Source: Drosophila persimilis (taxonomy: Eukaryota; Arthropoda; Insecta; Diptera; Drosophilidae). From it: a stretch of DNA of 64,000 bases. The position numbers and the translations under genes were made by a program. A model generated the notes under the pieces. That model searched no databases and was not told the DNA's origin. It saw nothing but the letters and a program-made list of their open reading frames with translations. The stretch lies in NCBI RefSeq assembly GCF_003286085.1, contig NW_020825298.1, forward strand, positions 682,001 to 746,000, given 5' to 3'. Of the stretch, positions 24,101 to 35,500 are shown piece by piece (the stretch's first letter is position 1; every line of letters begins with the position of its first letter).

Positions 24101-24321
24101 ATTTACATTTATGGATTCCAAAGGAAAATCTGTGGTGGATTTTTCAACCGAATTTTGTTTAATTAGCCAAAAGTTTTCCATTGTGTACATATGTATGTAT
24201 GTATGTGCGTGGCGTGTGTGTAGGCGTCACCATTTTACAAAAAGAACCAAATGAAATGAAAAGTGTATAAAATAATATATGTAGGTATTCATTACTTCGT
24301 TACTGCGCAGTCTATGGCTTT

Positions 24322-24330
24322 TGAGGTAGT
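24322..24330 (-). promoter_or_regulatory. let-7 site, 9-nt 5' match
   Basis: The plus strand reads TGAGGTAGT, identical to the first nine bases of let-7. The chinmo transcript therefore carries a seed match extended by one base at position 9, flanked by A opposite position 1. It is the strongest let-7 site in the UTR. Confidence 0.7.
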
Positions 24331-24658
24331 TCAGTTTACTATTGCAGTTCGATCTGGTTTTGGTTTCCCATTATAGCTATTGTGTGTGTGTGTTGGTGTT
24401 GTGTGTGTCTTTTGCATTTAAAATTAGTTATTGTTAATCGGTAATTGGTTATTGGTTATTGGTAATCGCATGTATCGTGTGAACTAACCAATAAACGAAC
24501 TAAAAACTAAAGCTTTCCTTTATAGCATCTTCAATTACAACAAAATAGTTTGTGTATTTCCACCCCACATTCCATGGAAACCGAAATCATAATCGTAATC
24601 GTAATCATAATAATAATAATCGTAAAATTAGTCGAAACAAAGCTTAAAAAAACACAAA

Positions 24659-24681
24659 GAGGTAGGTTGCTTCCTGAGGTA
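24659..24681 (-). promoter_or_regulatory. Paired let-7 sites (7mer-m8 and 7mer-A1)
   Basis: GAGGTAG at 24659-24665 and TGAGGTA at 24675-24681 on the plus strand give two let-7 seed matches 16 nt apart in the transcript. This is probably too close for both to be bound at once. The first is followed on the plus strand by GTTG, recalling the 3' part of let-7. Confidence 0.6.
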
Positions 24682-25034
24682 TATGAGTTCCTGAGTTTGA
24701 TTACAGTCTAATTTCAAAAACGAAAACGAAGAACCTAGCATAAAAACTAAATTAAAAAATGAGCTAAAAGTATTACATATATTATGGTTAATCATAAACC
24801 CCTGAATATTAAATATTGTTTGATTGATTCACGGACTGATCTGATTGGTTAATTGATTGATTAATAGGTTGGACCTCGTTTCAGTCCTTGGATGGAGTCC
24901 CATCAACGTAATTAAAAATAAAATGTAATTCAGACTCCAGCGAACGTTGATGGGGAACCCCGTCTTCAGGACTGCTATTAGGGGTACTCTATCTTCATGT
25001 GTGTATGGTCGTGTGTGTGAGCGTGTGCGGCAAA

Positions 25035-25041
25035 GAGGTAG
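25035..25041 (-). promoter_or_regulatory. let-7 7mer-m8 seed match
   Basis: The plus strand reads GAGGTAG within CAAAGAGGTAGTTTTGG. This is the fourth let-7-type match between 24.3 and 25.1 kb, giving a dense cluster in the middle of the UTR. Confidence 0.6.
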
Positions 25042-26719
25042 TTTTGGTTAAAAATATTGCCATGTTTTAATTGTATAATATTGCTATTGTTTCTGTCTCT
25101 ATTTCTCAACACGAAGGCAAATTGAAATTCGAATGGGCTTTTCATCTTTATAGGGGAAGAATTAAGCATAGAACGATAAAAACGAATTGAATGAAAATAA
25201 AAACCTTTTCTTCATTTGCAACTTCAAAACGATATCACAGAACAAACTGGGTGTCGGTTAAGTAAGAACTATTTTAACTTTACTTAAAAAATCGGAGCCC
25301 AAAGAGCGAGCTTCCTTCATGCGTGGATTTTGTATAGTATGCGTGTTTTGTATGTGTTTGTGTGTGTGGTTCAACAGTTAATATATTTAAAATATTCAAC
25401 ATTTTGGCTATTATTTTGTTAGCTTTTCTATGGAGTTGTCTGGCTGGTTATCAGAGTGGACATCCTGTAGTTATCAGGGGACTTCCTGCTATTGCCTGCT
25501 ATGGAAATTCAGTTAGCTTGTCTCAAAATCAAATTAAACCCTTCTCTATATCTTTCTCTCTCTTCTTCTCTGTTTCTCTGTTGGCGAGCCTAAGTGTTCC
25601 TACATATGCGCTTAGTGCTGTATGTATTACAATGTATATATACTATATATCTATGTATATCTAGGCTTTCCATTATACAACTGAGGCCACACATATATGC
25701 TGCAGACACACACATATGTATGTATATAGATGTATATGTATGCATATTGATAAATGTATTTACAGGTTTTGTCCGCTCTGTAGAGGACTGTTTCCCACTT
25801 GGGGTTTTCTTTCAATCTTTGCTTACAACAAATATTTATGTTTTTTTGTTAGTTTTTTTACAGCTTGTTCTTTGTGGGTTTTCTAGCGGGGGAAGGTGGG
25901 CTTGGATTTAGTTTTCCTCCCTCCCCTTTGATGTAGCCTTCCGAAATTATAAGAGCCGAAATAATTAATTTTGAATTTTTGTTTGGTGGTTTTTTCATTT
26001 TTGGTGAATTTTTTTTGTATGAAAAATGTTTTCCAAAGGTGTGCCAAAAGTTGTTATGATTTTGAATTTTGTCATGCTGTAGATTTTGCTGTTTTTGTTG
26101 TTGTTGTTTGTTGCGTTGAAAGTTTTTGAGAACGTTTTTGAGTGGTTGCTACTGAATCTTTTACATCGTTTCATTTTCGTTTATCAACATGTTTCACACT
26201 TGGCTAGAATTAAACAATTTTTAAAAAATAATTACATTTACTTTACGTTTCTTTCCTATTTGTTTTTCTTCATCCTCCATCATTCCCTCATCGTTATATA
26301 TATTCTTTGTTTTATAAAATTTCACTAGTAGTCATTTAATTATATATTCTTATATAGGCACCCAATTTACCAATGGTTTTTTTTTTCTCTTCTCATTACT
26401 TTCTTAAGAATCTTTTAAATTGAATTTCGGTTTTCTTTTTGTTTTACGCCAAAAGAAGCTAAATGGTTTTGAAATTTCGAGGCCTAAAATTGATTTGAAA
26501 AACTCAAGAAAACAAAAAGAAACAAAAAAAATTAATGTATTAGTATTCTTCTTTTAAAGCAAATCTTTCACTGGTTTTAAGCAGAGATCCCAGGAGGCTT
26601 GGCCCTCATATGGGAGGCTTTCCATCACATATCCCGACTGTATACCTCGTTTGCCTTTTCGTATTATAAATTTAATAAAATTATTTACAAAAAACCTTGG
26701 ACAAACGGCAGTTTGGAAG

Positions 26720-26726
26720 TGAGGTA
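26720..26726 (-). promoter_or_regulatory. Weak let-7 7mer-A1 match
   Basis: The plus strand reads TGAGGTA followed by A. It is nearer the stop codon and isolated from the cluster, and could be chance. Confidence 0.3.
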
Positions 26727-27936
26727 AGCCCGTTAGGGGTTCCAAGCAGCCTGTGGCACCCCGTATTTCTTCCCTCGGCATTTATCATCTTCTCGTCTCA
26801 TTTCGTTTCTCTTTGCTATGTTGTATTTTGTTTCTTTTTTGTTTATACTATTTAATTATTGCAGGTACTTGTGGTTGCGGTTTTGTTGTTGCTATTGTTG
26901 CTTTGTAGTTTGCTTATTTTTGTTTGTTTGTTTGTTTGTTGCAGCTATTTTTTAATAGTTCTAAATTCAGTTTTCTTTAGCTTTACGTTTCGTTTGTGTT
27001 GTGTGTTTTTTACTTTAGGAAATCAAAAATAAATACGCGACAGTCATTGAGTCGTATCGATCCGATCGATCGATCTACTCTTTCAACACACGAAAAAAAC
27101 AAACATCTGACATTTGTTTTAATCTTTTTTGTCTACATTTGAGGCTGTACCAATCAAAAACGTTCAAACTTTTTGCATTCACTATTATTTGTTTGTTTTA
27201 TAGTTTTAGTTTTAATTATCTTGCAGTTTTGCAGTTTGCGAGCTTTGCAATTTGCGAAATTCTCTTTGATTAGCACCCTGAAAACAATTTTTCAGCCGGA
27301 TTGCAGTGTTTATAGTTTATTCTGTTCTGTTCGGTTTTTTTTTTTGTAGTGTTCTGTTCAATTATTGTTCTGTATCTGGTTTTGTAGTTGTTTCTGTTTC
27401 TGGTTTCTGGTTCTGGTTAATGCTTCTGTTTCTGTTAAATATCACTAATTTTTTTATGTGTAGTTTGTTTCATTCGTTCCATTTAGTTATAAATCATTTT
27501 TGGTCTGTTATATCCTTTTTGTGGCTTGTTCTAAAAAATATTTGTAATGCAAAATTCTGCAAAAAGTTGGACATCAAATACTGCCTTCTGTTCGTGTGTG
27601 TGCGTGATGTAGTGTGCTTGTGTGTGATGCATGTGTGTAATGTTGTCGTTGTCATACAAATCTTATGAAACATTAGTTAATTCTTTGTTTTGTTTTTTTT
27701 TTAGTACAAATTTTCCCTGGGCCTCTGGTGCCAGGGCCTCCAGGTTGCTTGGTTGGTGGTCTCCGAGGGCAACAGCAGTTGCAACAGTAGTCATCTGTTT
27801 CTTTTTCATCTTCTTAGCGCGCGCGTAAATCATTTGTAAATCACTCTCCTCTCCTTCTCCTTTATCCTTCATCCGTTTATCGGTATCAATTCTTAACCTA
27901 AATCTATGCAGCTTCTTTGGGGGGCTTCTCTCCTTC

Positions 27937-28716
27937 TTACTGCTCTACATTGACCTTGGGCGTGGAGGTCAATGTAGGCGTATCGTTGGGCGGTATAGTG
28001 TGGGGGGGGTTGGTGGGCGTGTGTGGCATTCGATTGTAGATCTCCGGCTCAGGCTCCGGCTCTGGCTCGGACATGTGCAGATGATGATCGTGTTCGTCCT
28101 CATCCTCAGTGTCCGACAGGGGCTCTATTTTCGGCTCCACTACGACGAGCTCGGAGCCGGGCTGTGGCTCTGGCACGGACTCCATGTCCACCTCCATGTT
28201 CGTCTGAGTCCGCATCCGCTCGAGGCTACCATCGCTGGCCTCGGCTTCGGCATCGCTGCCGCTGCCACCGTCGCTGGTGCCCGTTGTGGTGTGGCTGGTG
28301 TTGGTGGTTGTGGTTGTGAGGGTGGTATTAACCGTTGTGTTCATCGTGGTGTCCATGGCCTCTGCTTCGGCCTCGGCCTCGGCCCGCTGGGCCTGTTCGA
28401 CGGCCATCGCCGCCTTGATCTGCTGAGCCAGCTCGTGGTGCATCTTCTGTTGCTGCTGCTCGTAGCTGAACGGCTCAGTGCCCGCTGAACCGCTCGTGTG
28501 TATTGTGTGTGCCCCCGACGCCTGCGATGGCGCCTCCATCTCTGAAGCCGCCGCCTCCTTGCCCCCTCCTACCGCCTCCGGTACTGCGGCCATCGCATCC
28601 CGCCGCTGCATGCACTTCTCGAGTGCCATCTTGAGTGATTTACGTTTACGCTGCTTCGCCGCCTCCTTATGGGCGCTCATGACTACTGCTGCCGCTGCTG
28701 TTGCGGCCGCTTCCTA
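27937..28716 (-). CDS. chinmo: In-frame C-terminal extension of chinmo behind a TAG (readthrough candidate)
   Basis: The chinmo stop codon TAG occupies 28714-28716. The same frame then continues without a stop for 258 codons to a terminator at 27937. The first eleven codons are Ala/Val-rich, then comes an ATG at 28680. The extension contains a basic segment (KQRKRKSLKMALEKCMQRRD), a Gln/Ala-rich middle, a Thr-rich run of TTTTN type and an acidic Pro/Glu C-terminus (EPEPEPEPE, ending KVNVEQ). Third positions are strongly G/C-rich like the rest of chinmo and unlike the adjoining UTR. Readthrough would give an 854 aa protein. The alternatives are an alternative splice that removes the TAG, or translation from the ATG at 28680. 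No domain is recognised. Stop-codon readthrough is well established in Drosophila, and I have an unverified recollection of a long chinmo isoform in melanogaster. Confidence 0.75.
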
Positions 28717-31700
28717 TGGTGAATGATTGGCGGCCGCCGCTGCAGCCGCCGCGGCTGCCACATGGGCAGGGGCAATGGTTGCCCCAGCCGCCAGTCCGAT
28801 CTCCTGCTTGTGCTCACGGGCGATGTGCCGCCGCACCGTGTTGTTTCTGGTGAAGGTCCGTTCGCAGAACGGACAGGGTACCCGAATGCCCTGATGACGC
28901 TGACGGATGTGGGCGCGCAGGTTCGTCTCGTACCCGTAAAGGCGGTCGCAGTACAGACACTTCAGCTTCTTGCCGTCCGCTGTGTTCACACTGTTCTTGT
29001 TATTCATCTTGGTGGCATTCCAGACGTTCAACATGTCGGCCGGCGCTATCGATGCGGCCAGATTGCCAGACAGCGTTCCATCCGCATTCTTCAGGTTCTC
29101 CAGCAGTGCGTTCGGGGTTGTCGATGAAGTGTTAGAGTTCGGCGGCGGTGGTGGGGAGTAATTTGAGTTCTCCAGCTTCACTCGTAGATCTTCGGCTCCA
29201 TTCTGATATTGAGATAGAGTATAAAGGATTAGTTGGTTTAACTCTTTTTGTTGGTTTGCTGGTAGCACTCACATCTGTTGACTCATCCATGAGCTCGCGG
29301 TCATCATCGTTTGCCTCATTGGCACTACCATTGTTACGCTCTGATTTGACAATGCGATCCAGCCCACTGTTGGCATTGCCGTTGCCAGCTGTGGTGCTGG
29401 GACTGTGGTTCTCATAGCGACTAAGGGCAGGACAAGACAACGAAGAGATAAAATGGTTGAATAAGTGTTGGATCAGCTTCAATAGGTATCAAATCATTCG
29501 TTAACCCACCTGGACTGTGGCGAGGCTCTTTCCGAGTGCATGGTATCCGCTTCGGTGGGTGCCGTCGATGAGGCACTGGACGATGGACGATGATAGGGTG
29601 GCTTGTTGATGGGACTTGGGCACTCGGAGGACGAGTTCTTGGAGCCGTCGCGCAGCACAGAGCCACGCAGCTCCTGCTCGGCATACGGACTGCGGAGGGC
29701 ACGCTTGCGCAGCGGCTCATAGGAGATGGGTCTGTACATGGGCGGCACATGGGTGTACCCCATAGTGGAGGATGAGCTACTGCCCGGATGCATCATCGAG
29801 TCGCACTCCTGCTTCAAGCTGCCAGTCGACCCGCCCAGATGTAGAGCGGCGCCAGCACCGCTGCCCAGGCTAATGGGTCCATTGTTGCCACCCACTCCAT
29901 TGCCACCGGCTCCGCCAGCTCCGGATCCAGCACTCAACGGTCCATGGCCCGCTGCTGTGCCCCCGATAATGTTGCCACCGGCACTGCCACAGCGATCCAG
30001 TGCATTCGCACTGGCCGCCAAGGCACTCAATCCGCTGGCCGCCACACTGGCGGCAGCTGCCATTCCACCGGCGGCCATGCCACTAAGGGCACCTGCCAGA
30101 CTCAGACCGTTACCATTGCCGAGGCTCCCGGGAATGGAGTTTACCCCGGAACCACTTCCCAGCCCGATGCCTGCTCCTCCGCCCGGCATAATGCTGCTAC
30201 CACTGAGGCTGTTGCGCATACTACGTCGCCCTGTGGGCGAATCTAGCGGCGAGCTGTCGCCCATGTGTTGCTGTTGAGCCTGCTGTGCGGCCAGACGACC
30301 GGTCTCTGTGGACAGTCCCTTGACCTGATCGAAGAGATAGAGACCTTAGAGAGATGTGTCCCATTCAAAAAACACTCCACTACACTCACCTGCAGGCTCT
30401 CGGCAGACTTGAGGAAACTGTTGAGTGCCTCTTGGGACACATGCACCTCGCCCTTGTACATGAACTCCAGGAGAGCGGCCATATTATCGGGCGTTGTGGC
30501 CTCCAGTATGATGACGCACTGACCATTGGTGGGCGTGTTCTCAAACAAATCGGCGAACTTCTTTGAGCAGGCCGCCAATATAAGTTTGTGTGCTTTGAAT
30601 ACTGCGCCTGTAATGACAAAGAGGGGTAAATTTAGTATCCCTTAGGCAGTTTAGAGGGCTTAAAGGGCTTCCAATAAAATCTCTGTTGCCTACTTAACAT
30701 ATCCCTCCATATATTAACGCTAATAATCTTTGCTTCCTTAACAATTTCCCTTTCCATTAAAGCAGGTCTACCGGCATCTCATCCCAGTCATAAGCAGTAG
30801 CCAACAGGTGGCGCCGAAAACGGCGAAACCAAGACCTTGAACTCGTAAAAAATCATGTCAAATATATATACTACGAGTAGTATAATCTCCCCATCCTTCC
30901 TTCCTCCCACACCCACCCATTTACATTCACATGCATAGAGAGAGAGCGCCACACACACATAAACACGTAGCGCAATAAAAAGCGAAAAGCAAGGAAATGA
31001 TTTCCTTGCTCTTGACTACACACACAAAAACAGACACACAATGAGCTTTTCTCTCCCCCTTTTTCTAGTCTCACAGTCCCTTTCGCTGCCCTTATATACA
31101 TACATACAAATACATATGTATACTATATATTCTCTCTCTCTATCTGTGGGTCTGAGTTATTATTCAACATCAATGTGTCGCCTTGGTCTTGGTCTTGCTC
31201 TTGGTCTTGGCAATCTTTTGTGTGTGTCCTGGCGTCTGAGTTTACCTGGCAACTGATGGGCGGAAAAGCACCATCCCACGCTGGAAAACACAGTCACTCC
31301 AAAATAAGTATATTTTGATGTGCTCTCTCCCCCACCACCCCGCTTTTCCTTCGAGTTGCTTTTTGTGGTATATGCGATGTTTTTCGGCTTTTTTCGGCTA
31401 ACATTTTTCACGCTTTTCTTTTGGGTCCCAGGACAGCTGGATGGGGGGTGTGCGCGTGGGTTTGGGTGAAGCAGGCGATTCTGAAAGTTATGTGTCGCTC
31501 CTTTATGGGGCACTTGTTGTGTTGCCAGCGAGCATTACTTAAGCCAAATTGAAGTGACACTCGAACACCGGTGGCTGCTGCTGGTGCTGCTGCTGCTGCC
31601 ATAGAGATACTCCACACTGAAGGAAAGTGACATTTTATTTACCGCCAACATTGTTCATAAATACATTTCAAGTTTGACACTTTTCGTAATTTGAGGCAGC

Positions 31701-34700
31701 AGCAGGAGCAGCTGCTGCATTAAACATTTCCTCGGGGGCTTATCGCAGTGCAGTACCTTTTCCCCCGTCCATTTATATATTGATTTCAGCAGAAATTGTG
31801 CCAGCTCGTGCTGGTGCGCCTCCAATGCCAATTGCCAGATGATAAGAGAATTCTAGGCGGATTGATAGTGATAACAAAACGGGAATTCGTGAGCCACAAG
31901 ACACAAAAAACAAAACACCATCAAGGTCATCCATACAATGCCGCATTGCTTAAGAGCTTTGAAACCATTCTCGGAAGTAGAGATGGAACACGGGTGCGCG
32001 GGCTTGGCTCAGAATACGTGGGACAGAATACTGCGAAACCAGCACTGAAGGCACCATCATTGCACCAAAAATAGGCTTTGAAATGGATTTAGTTTCAGGC
32101 ACGGATTCCCACCACTAACTCTACTAGGAAGTGAATTAGAAAAAAGCACCACCAGTAATCCAAGTCGTCGTCGTCGTCGCTTTTGTCGTCGTCGTCACTC
32201 ATTAGCACGCAAAAAATGCTACCTATCCGCGCCGATTATATAATATTCGTGGATTAATACTACGCAAATTGCATTTCACATATGCCGCACACTTGTTTAC
32301 CCTCCGCACAATATATATACAACTTTTATTTTGGTTGTTTTCTACGTTCTGTTCTCATGATTATGTTCTGCCTTCTTTTTTTTGTTTTTTGCTTTTTGTA
32401 TTGCTTGATTTTCTAACACTTGATACAACAGAAATTGGGTCACAATCACCACAAAAGAAAACGCCAAAACCCACAATACACTGACGAATACGAGTATATC
32501 TCTCTCTCCGTCTATATGTGTGTGTTCCGATATGACTGTATGGTCTGGCCTTGATAAAGAAATGTCATATAATGTGTAGAAAATAATTTCGTGGGCTGTT
32601 TACGTTTTGGCTCGCACCCCCGATCGATCCGATCCCCCGTCCGATTAATGCCCGAATAATCATAGTAGTATTCCTCAACAACTTGTTTTGATTTGGGGCT
32701 GGGTTTTTGGCACCCGCTAACACTCTAATGCAGTTTGGCAATAACATTCCGCACAGAGTACTCGAAATATTGGCAGGTTTTCGGGTTTGGGTTTTGTAAT
32801 CTAATCGAATAATTCATGGGATATGAAAAGCACGTGGTCTGCTGCCAAAGAAGTTGTTGCACTTAAAAATTCTTAAAATGATACAAATCTATCGATAGAA
32901 AAAACTGTAATATTTGTTCCCAAAAATCCATACTAAGAACACACCTTAATAAAGTACAAACAAATCTTCAAATATATTTTGGTTCATCTGAAAATCATCC
33001 CCTCAAAGGGGAAATCTCCCACCAGACAGCACCAGCCACCCCACAACCCAGTCACACCCCCTAGAACCATGGCCCAAGGCCAAGCAAATGTTCATTTGGG
33101 TAAAAATGCTCATTTCTCAAGTACCAAACAAGGCCCCCCAAAAAACCAAAAGCCATGCATCCTTCTGTTATCGAAAATGTGTAAAACAAAAATACAGCCA
33201 CATGAATATTAAAACACAATAAAAAACATACGTTATTTGCTTTTGTTTTCGCAGACGGCCAAATATTTAATGCTTCATTTCGAATCTGACAAAAGGGAAC
33301 AGAGAACCATGAGCCAGAGACAAATCAAACATAACAAATGCAGATTTTGGATGGACTCCCAATGTACTGCCGCCATCCAATGTGGACCCAAGCCACCAAA
33401 GAATTATTAAAAACCACAATTAAAAGCAGGGAAACCAAAGGGTTTACGAGATATGTGGGGTTGGCGTTGGGGTTGGGTCGGAAAATTTTAATCAAAAGTA
33501 GTACCACTTCGATTGATATGAGTGACAACGGGGACTCGCACACGGAAAGAGAGAGAGACGTAAAGGGGTTCCAGGATTTGTCTAGGCTTTTTTTGTGTTG
33601 TGTTGGAAAGCTATGTCTGCGTATGTCTCTGCAGAATCCCAAATCCCGAACCCCTTCCGTGGCACCCATAATCCCAGTCGGCGACTGTTGTTCCCACTCA
33701 TTCAATCAATGCAAAAATCTATACCTCCACATGAGTAATATCTGGAAGTGCTTTAAAGGGCGAAAGCTCACACTCTTGCTCTTCAAAGTTTTGTGTAAAA
33801 TTTAAAATCATTTGAAGGCCAAGGCTTACATAAGCATAAAACAAAAAACCATAAAATGGAGTAAATGTGTACACACAGAATCCTATATAATAATCATAAA
33901 AGTAAGCCAAGACGACACACAACACACATAAACACCCAGCAAAAACGGGCCAAGAAGGGAAATATTTAAACCCAAATCAAAAGAGAGCAAAACGGAAAGA
34001 AAAGGAAGGTTAACAAGGGTCCCAAAAGGCACACCACACAAAACACAAAAGAACCCCAAAAATAACTGACCTCAGTCAAAGCCAAATAAATATACTTATA
34101 GTAGGTATGTACATATGTACAAATATATACTCGTACTTATACATAAACGTCCCATCCCTTCCCGTCTCGTGCGGTCCCGGCCCGCATTTATTTTCCATTT
34201 AATAAGCCAGCATAAAAACTGTAGTAAAAGGCCGTAAATGAACTAGTAGACCCAGACGGGGAACATTCAGCAACAGGGCGACGGGAACAGGACCTTGACA
34301 GACAGACAAGGACGAGACCGAGACTGAGACAAACCATAAAAGCTACTTCGCGCGTCGGCATCAAACAAAAACCCGCAAGGAACACGAACAAAAACACGGA
34401 ATCAATGTCTGGTAGCTTATTAGCCAACAAGGCGAAAAAAACTGCCAAGAGTCTGGTACAAAAATAAGGAATAATTCAATGTGATGATTTGCCGGATTAT
34501 GTTTATATTTATCTCCTAAGGATCTTACTTCTTCCTGTTCTGATGATGTGATGATTATTACATCGCTTAAATCAGACACATATTAGGATTTTGGGGTTGC
34601 GGGTATAAAGGTCTCTGAATAAATGTATGAAAATATTACTCAAAGTATTCCAATCTGAAATATGACTAGCCGTGTCCCTCAAGCAAAGGTTTTTGTATCT

Positions 34701-35072
34701 CAAAATTTAACTAAAAAATTCCAATATCCACTCAGAAAATTTCATTGAATCGTAAAGATTTTCCTGTCAAAATTTTAAAAAAATTTCTTAAAATATTTAT
34801 GAATTTAATGTGGGAAATAATGTACAATCTTTTACTTCTTTGCACTTCTAGCCATATACTCGCATTGTGATCCTTCCCTTAAGAATTCAGAATTTTATAG
34901 AAGTGCCCTTTTCTTTGACCTTGAATGGTTTTAAGTAATTGTTGCAAAACTTACCATCGCAGGATAGTGTAACATCGGCCAGTAGATCCGATTTGAAGAG
35001 ATTTGAGAACGTTATTGCCAAATTGGAGGAATAACTGTTCCATTTGAGGCAGAACTGCTGCTGCGGATCCAT
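28714..35072 (-). CDS. chinmo: Chinmo, BTB / two-C2H2 zinc-finger transcription factor
   Basis: The five coding exons are 34955-35072, 30390-30607, 29510-30324, 29273-29420 and 28714-29202. Splice phases 1, 0, 2 and 0 all close, giving 595 aa to the first stop, near the 604 aa I recall for melanogaster. The start lies in a good context (GTCAACATGG). A BTB/POZ dimerisation domain covers about residues 1-118 (QFCLKWNSYSSNL, LADVTLSCDG, VFKAHKLILAACS, LLEFMYKGEV). A Gly/Ala/Ser-rich linker follows (about 130-290). There are two C2H2 fingers, C515-C518-H531-H536 and C543-C546-H559-H564, and then a poly-Ala run. Chinmo controls neuronal temporal identity, adult male germline-niche sex maintenance and larval-stage growth. 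Its level is set post-transcriptionally by let-7-complex microRNAs and RNA-binding proteins. The 65-89 nt introns 2-4 and the 4.3 kb intron 1 are typical of the gene. Confidence 0.95.
30608..34954 (-). other. chinmo intron 1 (4.35 kb)
   Basis: Donor G|GTAAGTTTT ends at 34954 and acceptor TTTGTCATTACAG ends at 30608. The intron splits the BTB domain inside its first Gly codon after SCD. It contains short simple repeats such as a GGTCTT run near 31180 and a GTC run at 32164-32197, but no second coding exon that I can support. Confidence 0.85.
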
Positions 35073-35500
35073 GTTGACGGCAGTTGTACCTCCGTTGTGT
35101 TAAGATCTATATCGGCCGGGGCCGTATTCCTATCCGGCGTATCCTTTTTGTTGCTGCTGAATTTTCAGGATAAATACGGTTCGAACGGCGCCAGAGCGAC
35201 TAATGTAAATGATTCTTGATTGTTGAAATGTTGTACGCGTTGTGCGCGTTGTTGATTGATTTTTGTTCTCGGGTTGCCAAAATGGAATTTCGTTGAATTT
35301 TGTGGCTGCCAGCCAAGCTAAAAGCCGTGTATGACCGCCGCAAATCCTTAGCCAAAGGGAATTTTGCAATTGTTTTGCTTAAATGTTTTGTGTGTTATTT
35401 CCGTTCCGTTGGTAATCGTTGGTGATAACTAATTGTTGATGTCGATGAAAATTTCGTATAAATTCAACAAATTACGAATAACACAGATCACAGGGTCCGA
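35073..35500 (-). other. chinmo: 5' UTR part of the chinmo start-codon exon (length unknown)
   Basis: Sequence immediately upstream of the start codon is non-coding. Possible acceptors on the minus strand end near 35157 (AAATTCAG) and 35319 (GGCTTTTAG). Neither has a strong pyrimidine tract, so this exon could equally begin at a transcription start. Only the immediate upstream bases are certain to be 5' UTR. Confidence 0.4.

Larger units (their letters stand above)
19490..27936 (-). other. chinmo: Very long chinmo 3' UTR (~8.4 kb, distal end approximate)
   Basis: From the end of the chinmo frame down to about 19.5 kb the plus strand is uniformly T-rich, so the transcript would be A-rich. It has no coding frames and no repeats. 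A cluster of poly(A) hexamers on the minus strand (plus-strand TTTATT at 19502, 19515 and 19537) gives a natural distal end. I recall a melanogaster chinmo 3' UTR of about 8.5 kb, which would match. The interval also contains several let-7 seed matches and a miR-125 match, listed separately. Shorter UTR forms are possible because TTTATT is common in this interval. Confidence 0.7.

Noticed and set aside
19496..27828. Many 60-120 codon Phe/Leu-rich plus-strand ORFs
   Set aside because: They arise from T-rich plus-strand sequence of the chinmo 3' UTR. No motifs, and the same composition throughout.
28000..28488. Plus-strand ORFs across the chinmo 3' coding region and extension
   Set aside because: Antisense shadows of GC-rich minus-strand coding sequence.
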